NCBI RefSeq assembly: GCF_901709675.1 | Contig: NC_051094.1 | Coordinates: forward strand, 14,766,501 to 14,830,500 | DNA: 64,000 bases | Direction: 5' to 3' | Source: Syngnathus acus | Lineage: Eukaryota; Chordata; Actinopteri; Syngnathiformes; Syngnathidae | Shown: one piece after another, positions 33,783 to 43,031 of the stretch | Layout of the letters: the number at the start of each line of letters is the position of its first letter | Position numbering within the stretch: the first letter of the stretch is position 1 | Made by a program: the position numbers and the translations under genes | The notes under the pieces: model-generated | What the model saw: only the letters and a program-made list of their open reading frames with translations | Databases searched by the model: none | What the model was told of the DNA's origin: nothing

Positions 33783-33855
33783 CGCCCAATGTGGGGATCG
33801 AACCCACGACCCTGAGATTAAGAGTCTCATGCTCTACCGACTGAGCTAACCGGGC
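33783..33855 (-). tRNA. trnak-cuu: tRNA-Lys (CTT)
   Basis: Consensus, TTCGATC; 313 bp after 33470. Confidence 0.93.
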
Positions 33856-33939
33856 TGCTTTTCTCAGTGTTTTGTTCATTTATTTTTTAATAGGGTAAGG
33901 CCGATTCTTCATTTAAAAACCTGACCAACAAGTGGCAGA

Positions 33940-34012
33940 CGCCCAATGTGGGGCTCGAACCCACGACCCTGAGATTAAGAGTCTCATGCTCTACCGACTG
34001 AGCTAACCGGGC
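33940..34012 (-). tRNA. trnak-cuu: tRNA-Lys (CTT)
   Basis: Consensus, TTCGAGC; third step of the 313-bp dimer. Confidence 0.93.
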
Positions 34013-34091
34013 TGCTTTTCTCAAAGTTTTGTTTATTTCTTTTTTAATAGGGTAAAGCCAATTCATTGGTACCTTGCCAACAAGTAGCAGA

Positions 34092-34164
34092 CGCCCAATG
34101 TGGGGATCGAACCCACGACCCTGAGATTAAAAGTCTCATGCTCTACCGACTGAGCTAACCGGGC
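34092..34164 (-). tRNA. trnak-uuu: tRNA-Lys (TTT), no nearby T-run
   Basis: Same terminator-less 3' flank as 31139. Confidence 0.8.
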
Positions 34165-34247
34165 TGCTTTTCTCAGTGTTTTGTTTATTTATTTTTTAAT
34201 AGGGTAAGGCCGATTCTTCATTAAAAACCTGACCAACAAGTAGCCGA

Positions 34248-34320
34248 CGCCCAATGTGGGGATCAAACTCACGACCCTGAGATTAAAAGTCTCATGCTCT
34301 ACCGACTGAGCTAACCGGGC
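34248..34320 (-). tRNA. trnak-uuu: tRNA-Lys (TTT), B-box mutant
   Basis: Third copy with the C56T T-arm; offset 5755 from 28493. Confidence 0.45.
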
Positions 34321-34402
34321 TGCTTTTCTCAGAGTTTTGTTTATTTATTTTTTAATAGGGTAAAGCCGATTCTTCATTAAAAACTTGCCAACAAGTGGCA
34401 GA

Positions 34403-34475
34403 CGCCCAATGTGGGGCTCGAACCCACGACCCTGAGATTAAGAGTCTCATGCTCTACCGACTGAGCTAACCGGGC
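34403..34475 (-). tRNA. trnak-cuu: tRNA-Lys (CTT)
   Basis: Consensus, TTCGAGC; offset 5755 from 28648. Confidence 0.93.
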
Positions 34476-34557
34476 TGCTTTTCTCAAAGTTTTGTTTATT
34501 TATTTTTTAATATGGTAAGGCCGATTCTTCATTAAAACCTTGCCAACAAGTAGCAGA

Positions 34558-34630
34558 CGCCCAATGTGGGGATCGAACCCACGACCCTGAGATTAAAAGT
34601 CTCATGCTCTACCGACTGAGCTAACCGGGC
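34558..34630 (-). tRNA. trnak-uuu: tRNA-Lys (TTT)
   Basis: Consensus TTT body. Confidence 0.92.
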
Positions 34631-34712
34631 TCCTTCATCTGAAAATTTGTTTAGCTTTTGTTTAATAAGGTATGGGCGGTTCAACATTAAAACATGCCCA
34701 ACAAGTGGCAGA

Positions 34713-34785
34713 CGCCCAATGTGGGGCTCGAACCCACGACCCTGAGATTAAGAGTCTCATGCTCTACCGACTGAACTAACCGGGC
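34713..34785 (-). tRNA. trnak-cuu: tRNA-Lys (CTT)
   Basis: GTTC D-stem variant. Confidence 0.9.
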
Positions 34786-34867
34786 TGCTGTTCTCAAAGT
34801 TTTGTTTATTTATTTTTTAATAGGGTAAAGCCGATTCTTCATTAAAACCTTAACAACAAGTAGCAGA

Positions 34868-34940
34868 CGCCCAATGTGGGGATCGAACCCACGACCCTGA
34901 GATTAAAAGTCTCATGCTCTACCGACTGAGCTAACCGGGC
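34868..34940 (-). tRNA. trnak-uuu: tRNA-Lys (TTT)
   Basis: Consensus; lacks the G33 seen in its counterpart at 32847. Confidence 0.92.
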
Positions 34941-35024
34941 TGCTTTTCTCAGTGTTTTGTTTATTTATTTTTTAATAGGGTAAGGCCGATTCTTCATTTA
35001 AAAACCTCACAAACAAGTGGCAGA

Positions 35025-35097
35025 CGCCCAATGTGGGGCTCGAACCCACAACCCTGAGATTAAGAGTCTCATGCTCTACCGACTGAGCTAACCGGGC
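35025..35097 (-). tRNA. trnak-cuu: tRNA-Lys (CTT)
   Basis: Variable loop GGGTT, T-loop TTCGAGC. Confidence 0.9.
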
Positions 35098-35180
35098 TGC
35101 TTTTCACAAAGTTTTGTTTATTTCTTTTTTTAATAGGGTAAGGCCAATTCTTCATTAAAACCTTGCCAACAAGTGGCAGA

Positions 35181-35253
35181 CGCCCAATGTGGGGATCGAA
35201 CCCACGACCCTGAGATTAAGAGTCTCATGCTCTACCGACTGAGCTAACCGGGC
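35181..35253 (-). tRNA. trnak-cuu: tRNA-Lys (CTT)
   Basis: Consensus, TTCGATC. Confidence 0.93.
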
Positions 35254-35335
35254 TGCTTTTCTCAAAGTTTTGTTTATTTATTTTTTAATAGGGTAAAGCC
35301 AATTCTTCATTAGTACCTTGCCAACAAGTAGCAGA

Positions 35336-35408
35336 CACCCAATGTGGGTATCGAACCCACGACCCTGAGATTAAAAGTCTCATGCTCTACCGACTGAGCT
35401 AACCGGGC
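35336..35408 (-). tRNA. trnak-uuu: tRNA-Lys (TTT)
   Basis: T72 makes a G-T closing pair; one T-arm change; no T4 close by. Confidence 0.7.
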
Positions 35409-35493
35409 TGCTTTTCACAAAGTTTTGTTTATTTCTTTTTTAAATAGGGTAAGGCCGATTCTTCATTTAAAAACCTGACCAACAAGTAGCAGA

Positions 35494-35566
35494 CGCCCAA
35501 TGTGGGGATCGAACCCACGACCCTGAGATTAAAAGTCTCATGCTCTACCGACTGAGCTAACCGGGC
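35494..35566 (-). tRNA. trnak-uuu: tRNA-Lys (TTT)
   Basis: Consensus TTT body, T5 run. Confidence 0.92.
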
Positions 35567-35650
35567 TGCTTATTTCAGTGTTTTGTTTATTTATTTTTTA
35601 ATAAGGTAAGGCCGATTCTTCATTTAAAAACCTGACTAACAAGTGGCAGA

Positions 35651-35723
35651 CGCCCAATGTGGGGCTCGAACCCACGACCCTGAGATTAAGAGTCTCATGC
35701 TCTACCGACTGAGCTAACCGGGC
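35651..35723 (-). tRNA. trnak-cuu: tRNA-Lys (CTT)
   Basis: Consensus, TTCGAGC. Confidence 0.93.
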
Positions 35724-35806
35724 TGCTTTTCACAAAGTTTTGTTTATTTCTATTTTTAATAGGGTAAGGCCGATTCTTCATTAAAACCTTGCCAATAAGA
35801 AGCAGA

Positions 35807-35879
35807 CGCCCAATGTGGGGATCGAACCCACGACCCTGAGATTAAAAGTCTCATGGTCTACCTACTGAGCTAACCGGGC
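35807..35879 (-). tRNA. trnak-uuu: tRNA-Lys (TTT), D-stem variant
   Basis: D-stem 3' side GACC is mismatched. Confidence 0.65.
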
Positions 35880-35955
35880 TCCTTCTTTTGGGGTTTTGTT
35901 CCATTCTTTTTTTATAATAAGGTATAGCTGATTCAAATGTCCAAAAAGGGGCAGA

Positions 35956-36028
35956 CGCCCAATGTGGTGCTCGAACCCACGACCCTGAGATTAAGAGTCT
36001 CATGCTCTACCGACTGAGCTAACCGGGC
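35956..36028 (-). tRNA. trnak-cuu: tRNA-Lys (CTT)
   Basis: One T-stem change near the acceptor; T5 run only about 12 nt downstream in a different spacer type. Confidence 0.85.
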
Positions 36029-36112
36029 TGCTTTTCTCAAAGTTTTTTTTTTTTTTTTTTTTTAATAGGGTAAGGCCGATTCTTCATTAAAACCTTGCCA
36101 ACAAGAAGCAGA

Positions 36113-36609
36113 CGCCCAATGTGGGGATCGAACCCACGACCCTGAGATTAAGAGTCTCATGCTCTAGTTGTACTAGGTTCATCTTGTTTTTTCTTTTTCA
36201 ATTACTTCACTGGTTCTTCTATATCAAACAAATTTCTTAGGTTCATTTACCTGACATGTTTCGGCGGGTTCTTCCGCCTTCATCAGAGTGTCAGTGATGT
36301 GATTGTGACGCGTCTTTATCAGCTGATGGATGAACAGGGACGAGGGAGCCTACATGCTCTCTACAACCTGGAACAGCATTTTGGAGAGGTGAACGGACAG
36401 CAGAGGGCGTGGCTCACCTGTCAGATTTGACAGATGAGCCACGCCTTCATCCATCAGCTGATAAAGACGCGTCACAATCACATCACTGACACTCTGATGA
36501 AGGCGGAAGAACCCGCCGAAACATGTCAGGTAAATGAACCTAAGAAATTTGTTAGATATAGAAGAACCAGTGAAGTAGTCTCATGCTCTACCGACTGAGC
36601 TAATCAGGC
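36113..36609 (-). pseudogene. tRNA-Lys (CTT) split by a Penelope-like insert
   Basis: Halves at 36113-36166 and 36577-36609 flank the insert, with 14 bp of the tRNA duplicated on both sides. Confidence 0.9.
36167..36576. mobile_element. Fold-back Penelope-like element with hammerhead-like motifs
   Basis: 410 bp bounded by the direct repeat agtctcatgctcta (36153-36166 and 36577-36590). Arms 36203-36334 and 36446-36577 are 132-bp inverted repeats with one mismatch seen. Each arm holds CTGATGA, a GGCGG/CCGCC hairpin, GAAAC and ATGTC (36494-36527 on +, 36253-36286 on -), the core order of the small hammerhead ribozymes known from Penelope-like retroelements. Stem I is weak by eye. A second hairpin with GGCGTGGCTCA arms sits in the middle. 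No protein coding is left. Confidence 0.75.
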
Positions 36610-36692
36610 TGCTTTTCTCAGGGTTTTGTTTATTTTTTTTTTTAATAGGGTAAGGCCGATTCTTCATTAAAACCTTGGCAACAAGCGGCAGA

Positions 36693-36765
36693 CGCCCAAT
36701 GTTGGGATCGAATCCACGACCCTGAGATTAAAAGTCTCATGCTCTACCGACTGAGCTAACCGGGG
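36693..36765 (-). tRNA. trnak-uuu: tRNA-Lys (TTT), degenerate
   Basis: First base changed to C (losing pairing) and two T-stem changes. Confidence 0.5.
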
Positions 36766-36841
36766 TCCTGCTTTTGGGGTTTTGATCCATTTTTTTTTTA
36801 TACTAAGGTATAGCTGATTCAAATGTCCAAAAAGGGGCAGA

Positions 36842-36914
36842 CGCCCAATGTGGGGCTCGAACCCACGACCCTGAGATTAAGAGTCTCATGCTCTACCGAC
36901 TGAGCTAACCGGGC
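36842..36914 (-). tRNA. trnak-cuu: tRNA-Lys (CTT)
   Basis: Consensus, TTCGAGC, with a near T5 run. Confidence 0.92.
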
Positions 36915-36997
36915 TGCTTTTCTCAAAGTTTTGTTTATTTATTTTTTTAATAGGGTAAGGCCGATTCTTCATCAAAACCTTGCCAACAATAAGCAGA

Positions 36998-37070
36998 CGC
37001 CCAATGTGGGGATCGAACCCACGAACCTGAGATGAAGAGTCTCATGCTCTACCGACTGAGCTAAACAGGC
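36998..37070 (-). tRNA. trnak-cuu: tRNA-Lys (CTT), degenerate
   Basis: Acceptor GCCTGTT is poorly paired and position 37 is C. Confidence 0.5.
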
Positions 37071-37153
37071 TGCTTTTCTCAGGGCTTTGTTAATTTGTTT
37101 TTTTTATAGGGTAAGGCCGATTCTTCATTAAAACCTTGCCAACAAGCGGCAGT

Positions 37154-37226
37154 CGCCCAATGTGGGGATCGAACCCACGACCCTGAGATTAAAAGTCTCA
37201 TGCTCTACCTACTGAGCTAACCGGGC
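37154..37226 (-). tRNA. trnak-uuu: tRNA-Lys (TTT)
   Basis: Consensus body with D-loop AGTAGG. Confidence 0.88.
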
Positions 37227-37304
37227 TCCTTCTTTTGAAGGGTTTTGTTCCATTTTTTTTTTATAATAAGGTATAGCTGATTCAAATGTCCAAAAAGGGG
37301 CAGA

Positions 37305-37377
37305 CGCCCAATGTGGGGATCGAACCCATGACCCTGAGATTAAAAGTCTCATGCTCTACCGACTGAGCTAACCGGGC
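37305..37377 (-). tRNA. trnak-uuu: tRNA-Lys (TTT)
   Basis: One A-C mismatch at the T-stem end; T5 run close by. Confidence 0.8.
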
Positions 37378-37453
37378 TCCCATACTCTAGACTTTGTTTC
37401 ATCTTTTTTTTAATAGGGTATGGCCGATACAACACTGCCCAGCAAGTGGCAGA

Positions 37454-37480
37454 TGCTCAATGTGGGGCTCAAACCCAGAC
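37454..37480 (-). pseudogene. tRNA 3'-end stub
   Basis: Only the T arm and 3' acceptor strand remain, with substitutions; it marks the array edge. Confidence 0.65.
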
Positions 37481-38189
37481 TTTAATTTTCTTTATTTTTT
37501 TTATTTGGGTATGGCAGATTCAACATTGAAACCTGGCACCCGTCATCACATACGCTACAAAATTCAGTATAAATTGTAAGCTTTAATATTCTTTTTTGGG
37601 GGAAGAACCGAAAGCAGAGCATTACTTTTATTAATCAGATTGGTGATAAAAGCAAACATTAGTGACTCTGTTGGTTGGAGAAAGAATATTCCATTCTTAT
37701 ATTCTTCAAGTGATTAAAACACTATTTGGGGTTAACATTTTAACTACAGTGAGCTCAATCTAAAATAACACCCATTGCTATATTTATGAAAGGACAGTGC
37801 ATATTAAGATAACAGTACAACTGTAAAATATGCCAGCATTAGCCAAAAGGCATTGTTCTGCAGTCCTTAGCCAGATTCAGTGGCAAAGAGTACAAGTCAA
37901 TGGTTAATAAAGGCAAGACAAGATGGCAGTGACAGAAGCTCAGTGCTGACAGGTATGGTTGTCAATGAGCCAGTGATTTATTTAAACGAAATAAATTGAA
38001 CTCATTGATTTCTTGTATTGTTTTCAGAATGCTATTGCATTCTTTTGAAGTTCTCCTCTGGATTTTCACTTGTGAAGAGGTTTAAGGATTTTTCTTGTAC
38101 TTGGTTAAAAGTTTCTCCCTCTGGGCCTTGGGGCGGATGACTAAAACTTCAATTGCTCTCAGACATCTAGAATTTGATGTCTAAAATGC

Positions 38190-38790
38190 AATAAGAATCA
38201 GCTTTATTGACCAAGTTTGTGCGTGCCAAACAAGGAATTTGACTCTGGTCGAGCTCAGCCTCTGTACAACATTAAAGTGACTGACAACATTCAGGTAACT
38301 AACAACATTTAAGTGGCGAGAGCAGGATGTTATTGCACAGTGATGTCTCTGAGTCTCTATGAGTGGTGTGAGTTCATCAGAGCCACAGCCTGGGGGAAGA
38401 AGCTGTGTCTGTGTCTGCTGGTTTTGGCGTACAGCGCTCTGTAACGCCATCCGGAGGGGAGTAGTTTGAACAGACCTGGGTGAGAAGGGTCTGCAGAGAT
38501 GTTACTTCCACATTTCCTGGTCCTGGACAGGTACAAGTCTTGGATAGAGACCTGATTGTCCGTTGCAGTCTGTGCTTGTCTTGTTTGGTCGCCGATCCAA
38601 ACCAGACAATGATAGAGGTGCAGAGGATAGACTGGATGATGGCTGTGTAGAAGGTCTTCAGCAGCTTCTGTGGCAGGTTGAACTTCCTGAGCTGTCTCAG
38701 AAAGTACAAACTCTGCTGGGCCTTCTTCTGAGAGGGAGCATATGTAACTGTCGCGGCGAACGGCAGCTGAATGTGCGCGCACACGCTACT
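38190..38790 (-). pseudogene. LINE reverse-transcriptase C-terminus, 5'-truncated
   Basis: The - strand reads KKAQQSLYFLRQLRKFNLP, FYTAIIQSILCTSIIVWFGSATKQD, then after a frameshift PSHPGLFKLLPSGWRYRALYAKT, a typical fish LINE RT C-terminal end, probably CR1/L2-like. The 3' end is at 38190 with the same tail as 17500-17650. Confidence 0.75.
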
Positions 38791-40987
38791 CACCTGCGTC
38801 AAACGAGGCTATCAAGGCGTGTGCGCTCTACTCACCTGAATGTAACCAAGGACACCAGAAGGAAAGACCTAACGGGCAAAAACATCACCTCCAGCAGCAC
38901 GGGAATACAGAGCAAATACAGAAAAGTACCAAAAAGAAACAGAAGATCTGAACAGGTAAGCTCACAAATCCTTCTTGTTCCCAAGACAAATGACTTGCTG
39001 CGTTGACTGGGCCTTGGGACGGGCGGGCCAAGAGAATGTGCGTTTGATACATGGACACTTTGTGCGCAATCATAAAGTGGAGATGGACAATTAACAGACA
39101 ATTAAAAACACGCATCTTTTTCTTGTATTTGTCACATGATTGTAATGTATTGAAAGTATTTACTGCGAAAACGTAATGTTATAGAAAAGGTGTTTGTAAA
39201 TATATATGGTTAAAAAATATCCTACGATTCACTGGTTGGTTGGGTGTTTGATATTTACATCCATTGGATTTACTGTCTTAAATTCATCATATGGTTAAAT
39301 TGTATTTTGATATTTGATGAATTCACATGAATGCATTTAAAACAGTCTATTTTTCTATTAGTGTTTAAAGTCAAAACTTTCCATAGGTATTTTCTGTGTA
39401 TCTGATTTTGCAAATAATGTGCAAAATGGTAACTGTTGGAATTTCTTTGTTTGTCTTTGAGTTTTCTCACCTAACTTGCAAACTGTTAAGTACAACTGAG
39501 ACCACCCTTACAACAAATGATTGACAAATTGGAAGAAAATCACGGGTGAAGAAAATAAATGGAAACAATGGAACAACAGTCTGGTTATTGAGTGGAATCC
39601 AGTTCAAGTTCAGTTTGGTACAACCCTTCAAGTGTGGGAAGAAGTAAAACACTTGTGCCTTTAAAAGGGGCCTAGAATTGAACCTTGAAGCACGCCACAC
39701 GTTAATTTGTAGACTTGCAAGGAATAGGCCAAGGATATATTTTATGTTTAGTTCTACTCAGTGACAACGTGAATGGTTGTCTATCTTCATTTGTGACCAA
39801 TGTTTGCCTGGCGACCAGTCCAGAATGTAGCCTGCCTTTCGGTCAAGTCATTTGAGGTAGACTGTAGCTCCCCATTTTTTCTGAATGAGGTAAGTGCAGT
39901 AAAAAAATTCAATGGATTGATTATTTATGCATGAGCCACAATCCTATTGAAATAGAAAATAAAAATCCGATAGAAAATGGATGGTTGAATGGATGGATTT
40001 ATTTTCATCTAGTGAAAACATAATGCCACTAGCCTTTCTTGGAAAGCGGCATCTATTTGTTTTGTTCAAGTCGATTAGGCACAGAGCAACAAATAGATGT
40101 ACTTGTATACCGTTTACTGGAGTAGAGGATATGGTTCTAATGCTAGACAATACCTTTTTATTCTTCCACAAAAGCTGATGTTTTTATCTTTTAATTCTCT
40201 GTTTTTACTGGTCTTTAAGAAGCTTTGTTTCAGTGGATATCACAGATCAGCCACATTAATTGAATTTCAGTAGTGCTCCTACAACTCCTTCTCCAACTGC
40301 AGGTTATCTATTATACACTTTTCCTGTCTCTTCTTCCCTCACAATGACGGTTCAGGAACAGCAGATTGCATAACTACTTAAATAGATCATTTATGCTATA
40401 CATGAACTGCAGTTTTGTTTTTCTGTGGGTCCCAGTAAATCAGGATTGTTACAATGTGCGCATGATTCTTTTTTTTTTTTTCTGTTGTCACACACAGGAG
40501 AAAAGCACACATAATGCCAGCCCACCCTGTGAAATTTAGAACCAGTTGTCAACAGCACATTTACTGAGCGAATATAATGACATACAATATCCTCTGTTTT
40601 TGGGAAATTGCTGTGGATGGATGTGTTTAGCTGTCAGTGATGCAGCAAACAGCACGTCACCAACTAATAGCCAATGGGAGAACGCAGCAGCACAATGGTT
40701 GGGCTTTTTCATTTCATTTTATAGGATTATCAGTCCTGACATGAAAACAATACACTGGACTGAAAAAGGATGATAGAAGTCAGACTATAACATTGCCACA
40801 TCCGTTTTTTTCACAGGCAGTGCACAGACACTATTTTAAGAGACGCTGCTCCAGTTTATCTGACCCAAATCCAACTTCTATTTTAAAATTACTGAAGTTT
40901 CCAGGGCTGGGCATCTTTGAATGAACCTGTATTATGTTAAACTTGATGAAGCAACTTGCAGTTATTTTCACACTGAATGCTCTATAT

Positions 40988-41308
40988 CGTATGTGTCAAA
41001 CTCAAGGCCCGGGGGCCAGATACGGCCCGTCACATCATTTAATGTGGCCCGTGAAGACAAATTGTGCATCGAGTACAAATTGTCTTCACTTTAAAAAATA
41101 GAGCTATTGCAAGCAATTTTTATTATCATCCACCGTTTTAAAATATTTGAACAACTTTTACTAGTCTCTAATTTCATAACTAGTTATTCATCAGTTTGTT
41201 TTGTAGCCCATACTGTGTATAATATAAGGCGTTGACAGTCATAATGGCCCTCCAATGGAAACTATGGTTACGATGCGGCCCGCGACAAAAATGAGTTTGA
41301 CACCCCTG
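40988..41308 (+). mobile_element. hAT MITE, copy 1
   Basis: Starts near GTGTCAAACTCAAGGCCCGG, ends GAGTTTGACACCCCTG. Flanked by ctctatat / ctcgatat, an 8-bp duplication with one change. Confidence 0.85.
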
Positions 41309-43004
41309 CTCGATATGCTGTGTTTTCTAAAAACCAATTTGGTCTTTTAGTCAGCACTTTCTCCCACTTCACATAAAATAACACACATCATACGACAGTA
41401 ACACACTTCATTTGCATCTCCATTTACGGTAAAAGCTCACCGAACACTCATGATCCGAGTCCATCAGATTAAAATAGATAGCACTTTCTTGGTGACGTTC
41501 CATAATTATCTGCTGAGTAAGCCGTAAGCAGCAATTCATTTTTACAACATTTTTGACCCTGTGTGGACCAATGTAATTTCTCATTTTGAAATTGCAAAAT
41601 GAGGTTTATGTCATTGAAACACTTATCTAGGTTAGGGTCTTTTCTATCTTTTTGAACAAATAAAAAAACTGAAGTGGGACATGCGATATTCTTCTGCCCC
41701 TTTACTTTCAGTGCAGCAAACTCACTCCAGATGTTCAGTCATGATCTCTGAATTATCCAATGTTGCCTTGAATGACTAATGATAATAAATTGAATCCACT
41801 TTTCTGTAACCAAGTCTCCTTCTCTGTGAAAGTCTCAGGGTTCTGTTTAAAGCGCAGAGTATCAAAGCTAAACTGATTGAAAAAAATATTATACAATGTA
41901 ACTTATTTTTTTAGATCATTTATTGTGCAGACCTCAAAAGTAAAAAAGGTGCTGTACGTAGTACTACAATGAAATCTGGGGAAGCTGGCTTGGATGAGGA
42001 CGCAAGGCTACACAGAAGGCTACTGTTGGCCTGCAGCCTGCCTCCTGATCCAGATTCGTAGCCTCCCAAAGTGTATATACACGTGATGCATGTTTAAGCC
42101 AGTTACAGATGTTGAGTGTGTCAAGCATTAAAATCAGACGACAGGCAGGGCAGGGAAGGGCAGAGCAGCGCAACAGCTGGACCAGTAAACAACATTCGTG
42201 TGCTGAAGCCCGGTCCACTGTGTGTTTAGAATTTTAGACTTCAATTTTTATTACAGTCCACAAGGTTGTTAGGGAACTCTACCTCCAACCAGGAGACGAC
42301 TGTAGTTGAAGGCAAAAGCCGGCGGGAAGAGGAGGAGGCTATCTGGGGTAGTGACACAAAGTCCCGCCACAGTCCAAACCAGGGGACCAGACGCTAGTTG
42401 GCACCACCCCAGCACCAAGGGACCTTGGGCAAATCTGACACAAGGGCACACCATGACGGTAGTACAGGAGCTGCACCACCTAGGGAAGAGGAGCACGAAT
42501 GACCCTGATCCCCCACAGCCTCACATTGCATATGAAAGGTCAACATGAGTTGATCAAATTTTCCATGCACTGGAGTCTAGAAGAAGAGCGTTTTGTTCCC
42601 ATTATATCATTGTTAGGTGATATTCTTTCACAGGACGAAAGGGACCAATAATCTAGGTTACATTTTTATGTCATTTAGTCAAGTCAATTTCATTTATATA
42701 GCCCTCAATCACAAACATTAAAAAATAATAATTGTCATTGTATTTATTTATTTGATTGTTTATTTATTTAAATATGCTGCTGCTGTGAAAGAGCTCACTG
42801 GATTGTGTGGGTGTGCCTAATAAAGCATCCACAATTGTATATTGACCTGTTGCCAGAGTACAACGCGAGATTTCCTATGACTGGATGAAGTCAAGTATAT
42901 TTTCACATAACTTCCTGCCTGGAGGTCTTTGCCAGTCCTAGTTTAGCCATTATTGAACCAGCCATGAGAAAGCCGGAGAGAGAGAAAGAGAGAGTGTGAC
43001 AATC

Positions 43005-43031
43005 AGACAGACAGACAGACAGACAGACAGA
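43005..43031. repeat. (ACAG)n microsatellite
   Basis: About seven ACAG units following a GA-rich tract. Confidence 0.85.

Larger units (their letters stand above)
23720..37480 (-). repeat. Tandem lysine-tRNA array, about 86 units, period about 155-157 bp
   Basis: Each unit is a 73-bp tRNA on the - strand plus an about 82-bp spacer. The tRNA reads GCCCGGTTAGCTCAGTCGG, then an anticodon arm TGAGA-C-T-NNN-A-A-TCTCA, then GTGGGTTCGAKCCCCAC, then ATTGGGCG. Cloverleaf pairs are complete in most units (acceptor GCCCGGT with ATTGGGC). Units differ at two main places: anticodon CTT or TTT, and T-loop TTCGAGC or TTCGATC. A box and B box (GGTTCGA) are present. A TTTT or longer run usually lies about 20 nt beyond the tRNA 3' end. 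Upstream of each tRNA is an AT-rich TATTAAAAAATAAATAAA-like block and CAAAACTTTGAGAAAAGCA. Spacing and block duplications show growth by unequal exchange. Confidence 0.95.

Noticed and set aside
23720-37480. CRISPR-like array of regular repeats and spacers
   Set aside because: The repeated part is a 73-nt tRNA cloverleaf, the spacers are also repeated, and the setting is a vertebrate genome.
38563-39006. 147-codon open frame on the + strand
   Set aside because: It lies antisense to the LINE reverse-transcriptase remnant and has no domain.
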